Source of the DNA: Poindextera sp965277425 | GTDB lineage: Bacteria; Pseudomonadota; Alphaproteobacteria; Caulobacterales; Caulobacteraceae | DNA: 64,000 nucleotides | Assembly: GCA_965277425.1 (NCBI GenBank) | Contig: CBDICR010000006.1 | Span: forward strand, 868,001 to 932,000 | Direction of reading: 5' to 3' | In this document: piece by piece, positions 61,830 through 64,000 of the stretch | Numbering within the stretch: position 1 is the first letter of the stretch | How the letters are laid out: the number at the start of each line of letters is the position of its first letter | Position numbers and translations under genes: made by a program | Notes under the pieces: model-generated | Databases searched by the model: none | Told to the model about the DNA's origin: nothing | Seen by the model: the letters and a program-made list of their open reading frames with translations, nothing else

Positions 61830-61920
61830 ATGGGGCGTCCGGCTAGGGGCGGCGAGGGCGCGCACCCTAGCCCGCGTCGTGGCGCAGGCCAATCGCCGGC
61901 GCGGTCGGCGCGAACCAGTT

Positions 61921-63150
61921 TCAGGGCGAGGCCACGCTGGCGTGGCTGAACCCGGCGACGGCGGCGTCATCGACGGCGTTCGGGGTTGGCAGTCCGTGGA
62001 CGATCAGGTTGGGACTGACCGTCTGGGCGGCGATGACGAAGGCCTTCAGCCGCGTCGCCGCGTCGCCCTGCTGCAGGCCGAGCAGCCGCGCCTCGACCGC
62101 CAGGCCGCGCAGGCCGCAGGCCTTGACCGCGGCCAGGGCCGGCCGGCTGGGGCGCACGCGGCCCACCACGCCGGCGCAGAGCGAGCGCACAAGGCCGGCC
62201 ACCTCGACCAGCCGGCTGGGGGGCACGCCGGCGTCCAGGCCGCAGATCTCGATCAGCATGCAGGCGCGCATGGCCTCGCGCACCGACTGGGTGAGCTTCA
62301 GCAGCCGCAGGCGCGTGTGCTGGACGGCCAGCGATGAAAAACTGACCGGCACGTGCAAGGTCAGCGGCCCGCCCTGGTCCGCGGACTCTTCCAAGAGGGT
62401 TGCGGCATAGGCGAAGGTGGCCATGTCCACCGCCTCGAGCTCGGCGGCGTCCGCGCCCAGCGGCACGCCGGACCGCTCGATCAGGAACGACATGATCAGG
62501 CCCCGGCGCAGGTTCCACACCGGCTCGACCGTCAGCCTGATGTCGAACGGCTCCTGTTTGGGCAGGGCAAGCTCGACGACGCTGACCCGGCCGGCCAGCG
62601 GCGGGCGCCAATCGGCCGGCGGCGATTGCTGATCGCTGATGTCTTCGGCGGCCGTCGACCGGTTCGCGGCGCGCGCGCGGGCCAGGCGGGAAAGGTCGAC
62701 CGGCGCCGAGACGATGGCGCCGCCCGCCAGGTCGGTGACGATGCGCACGGCGATATCGCCGGTCCTGATCTCGCCCAGGAAGAACTTCAGCACGTCCTGC
62801 AGGATGCTCAGGCACAAGGCCTGGGCGGCGAAGCCCGGGGCGCTGGGTACGGCGATCAGGTAGTTGATGTCGTCGATGCGCACCGCCAGGTCGGCCGGTC
62901 CCAGCTTGCGCTGGAATTCCTGTTCCACATGCTCCCACACCCGGCCCTTCTTGGCGGCCCAGCGGTCGCCGAGCTGGCGGCGGATGGCGTCGAGCCCGAT
63001 CATGTTGACCGCGCCGGTGGCGAGCACGCCCGAGGCGCGGATGCGGTCCAGCGTCTCGCGCGCGCTGACCGAGGCGATCCGGTCGATGCGGTCGTCCGAG
63101 GCTGTCTGCGCAGCGCGATCGGCCGGGCTGGGGGCGTTGGCGGCTGACAT
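61921..63150 (-). CDS. hypothetical protein (409 aa), possibly degenerate signalling domains
   Basis: Not firmly recognised. The first half (VWEHVEQEFQRKLGPADLAV then RIDDINYLIAVPSAPG) has a pattern like a diguanylate-cyclase-type alpha/beta domain without its GGDEF motif. The second half (FDIRLTVEPVWNLRRGLIMS, then LTLHVPVSFSSLAVQHTRLR) resembles the fold of EAL-type domains without an EAL motif. No membrane segments or signal peptide. It stands between the ABC ATPase gene and galE with its own 57-base gap. Function cannot be assigned. Confidence 0.7.
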   Translation of the reverse strand: MSAANAPSPADRAAQTASDDRIDRIASVSARETLDRIRASGVLATGAVNMIGLDAIRRQLGDRWAAKKGRVWEHVEQEFQRKLGPADLAVRIDDINYLIAVPSAPGFAAQALCLSILQDVLKFFLGEIRTGDIAVRIVTDLAGGAIVSAPVDLSRLARARAANRSTAAEDISDQQSPPADWRPPLAGRVSVVELALPKQEPFDIRLTVEPVWNLRRGLIMSFLIERSGVPLGADAAELEAVDMATFAYAATLLEESADQGGPLTLHVPVSFSSLAVQHTRLRLLKLTQSVREAMRACMLIEICGLDAGVPPSRLVEVAGLVRSLCAGVVGRVRPSRPALAAVKACGLRGLAVEARLLGLQQGDAATRLKAFVIAAQTVSPNLIVHGLPTPNAVDDAAVAGFSHASVASP

Positions 63151-63207
63151 GGGGGTTCGACTATCCGCCCCGCGCCTTAGTCGGACCTTAACGCTGGCGA
63201 AGTCGCC

Positions 63208-64000
63208 CTAACCCCGCGAGGCCTCGAACGCCGCGGCGGTGCGGATCAGGGTATCGACGTCCGATCGGCCCGGAGTCCAGCGCAGCAGGCGCTTGGCGCG
63301 GCTGGGCTCGGCGACCAGGCAGGGCGGATCGCCGGCGCGCCTCGGCCCCATTTCGGCGGCGATCGGATGGCCCAGAACCCGCTCGGCGGCGGCGACGATC
63401 TCCAGCACCGACAGGCCGGCGCCGGTTCCCAGATTCATCGGCTGGCTCTCGCCGCCGTCCTTTAGAAACCTTAAGGCCGCCACATGGGCGTCGGCCAGGT
63501 CGGCGACATGGACATAGTCGCGCACCACCGAGCCGTCGGGGGTCGGATAGTCGGAGCCGAACAGCTTCACCGGCCGGCCCGCGCGCACCGCCTGCAGCAC
63601 ATTGGGGATCAGATGGGTCTCCGGCTCGTGCCGCTCGCCGATCTCGCCCGCCTCGTCCGCGCCGGCGGCGTTGAAATAGCGCAGGGCGCACCAGGACAGC
63701 CCCTGCACCGGGCCGACGAAGCGCAGCGCCCCTTCGATGACCCGCTTGGTCTCGCCATAGGGGTTGATCGGGTTCAGCGGCGCGTCCTCGGGGATCGGGT
63801 CGCTCGAGGTCACCCCGTAGACCCCGGCGCTGGAGGAAAACACCAGCCGGCCGACGCCTTCCGCGCCAAGGGCCTCGAGCATGCGCAGCGTGCCGGCGAC
63901 ATTGTTGTCGTAGTAGCGCGCCGGCTCGGCCACCGACTCGGCGACCAGGCTGAGGGCGCCGAAATGCATCGCCGCCGTGATCTTATGCTCGCTCACGGTC
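63208..64000 (-). CDS. galE: UDP-glucose 4-epimerase, 5' end outside window
   Basis: 262 codons are visible; the N-terminal NAD motif lies beyond base 64000. Short-chain dehydrogenase fold with catalytic Ser in VFSSSAGVYG and Tyr-Lys in PYGETKRVIEGAL, plus ALRYFNAAGADEAGEIGERH and DGSVVRDYVHVADLADAH typical of GalE. Interconverts UDP-glucose and UDP-galactose for envelope polysaccharide. C-terminus intact, stop at 63208-63210. Confidence 0.95.
   Translation of the reverse strand, partial: TVSEHKITAAMHFGALSLVAESVAEPARYYDNNVAGTLRMLEALGAEGVGRLVFSSSAGVYGVTSSDPIPEDAPLNPINPYGETKRVIEGALRFVGPVQGLSWCALRYFNAAGADEAGEIGERHEPETHLIPNVLQAVRAGRPVKLFGSDYPTPDGSVVRDYVHVADLADAHVAALRFLKDGGESQPMNLGTGAGLSVLEIVAAAERVLGHPIAAEMGPRRAGDPPCLVAEPSRAKRLLRWTPGRSDVDTLIRTAAAFEASRG

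Overview
The window is high-GC alphaproteobacterial chromosome, most likely Caulobacteraceae (Phenylobacterium/Caulobacter type). I base this on conserved gene orders read directly from the sequence: chvI-chvG-hprK-EIIA(Man)-HPr, aroA-cmk-rpsA-ihfB, trpF-trpB-trpA-accD-folC and hsp20-DUF1150. The AccD also has a degenerate zinc ribbon, as I recall for this family. The genus is an inference. Genes are dense, many start codons are GTG or TTG, and many neighbours overlap by 1-4 bases.

Layout. 1-13 kb: the end of an Nramp metal transporter, a Crp/Fnr regulator, threonine deaminase with an FKBP lipoprotein, a GNAT enzyme, an MFS exporter divergent from an ArsR-AHSA1 cassette, a ClpP paralogue, two divergent citrate synthase-family genes (one with an N-terminal helix-turn-helix), UppP and an NDUFA9-like reductase. 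13-22.5 kb: a large unknown protein, ChvI/ChvG, the nitrogen-type PTS branch (HprK, EIIA, HPr), a CYTH-CHAD protein, AhcY behind a palindromic operator candidate, and a pyridoxal kinase with no normal start codon. 22.5-29.4 kb: Asd, DUF1150/Hsp20, an amidase, an esterase and an FAD oxidoreductase.

29.4-37.9 kb is an 8.4-kb integrative element in the 3' end of tRNA-Ala(GGC), bounded by 45-bp direct repeats. It carries a tyrosine integrase, an AlpA-like protein, two small membrane proteins, a replication-initiator-like gene with iterons and a 20-bp palindrome inside its reading frame, three tandem winged-helix paralogues, a capsid-maturation-related protein without a protease domain, and a DUF488 protein. 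Four copies of a paired GGGACCT repeat sit in its gene-free gaps, and an internal 15-bp piece of the att core suggests two fused units. Its size and content resemble a phage satellite. This is the best candidate here for an undescribed system.

37.9-64 kb: the TIGR02300 protein, aroA-cmk-rpsA, ihfB, mscL, a RelE/HigA-like toxin-antitoxin locus whose toxin is frameshifted, a second ArsR-AHSA1 cassette, an isochorismatase-like hydrolase, trpF-trpB-trpA-accD-folC, two glutathione transferases, an 842-codon frame holding a large exported protein of unknown role, a sorbosone/glucose dehydrogenase-like protein, ArgE, QueG, a CDF transporter, a double-ATPase ABC protein, a 409-aa unknown protein and GalE cut by the window end.
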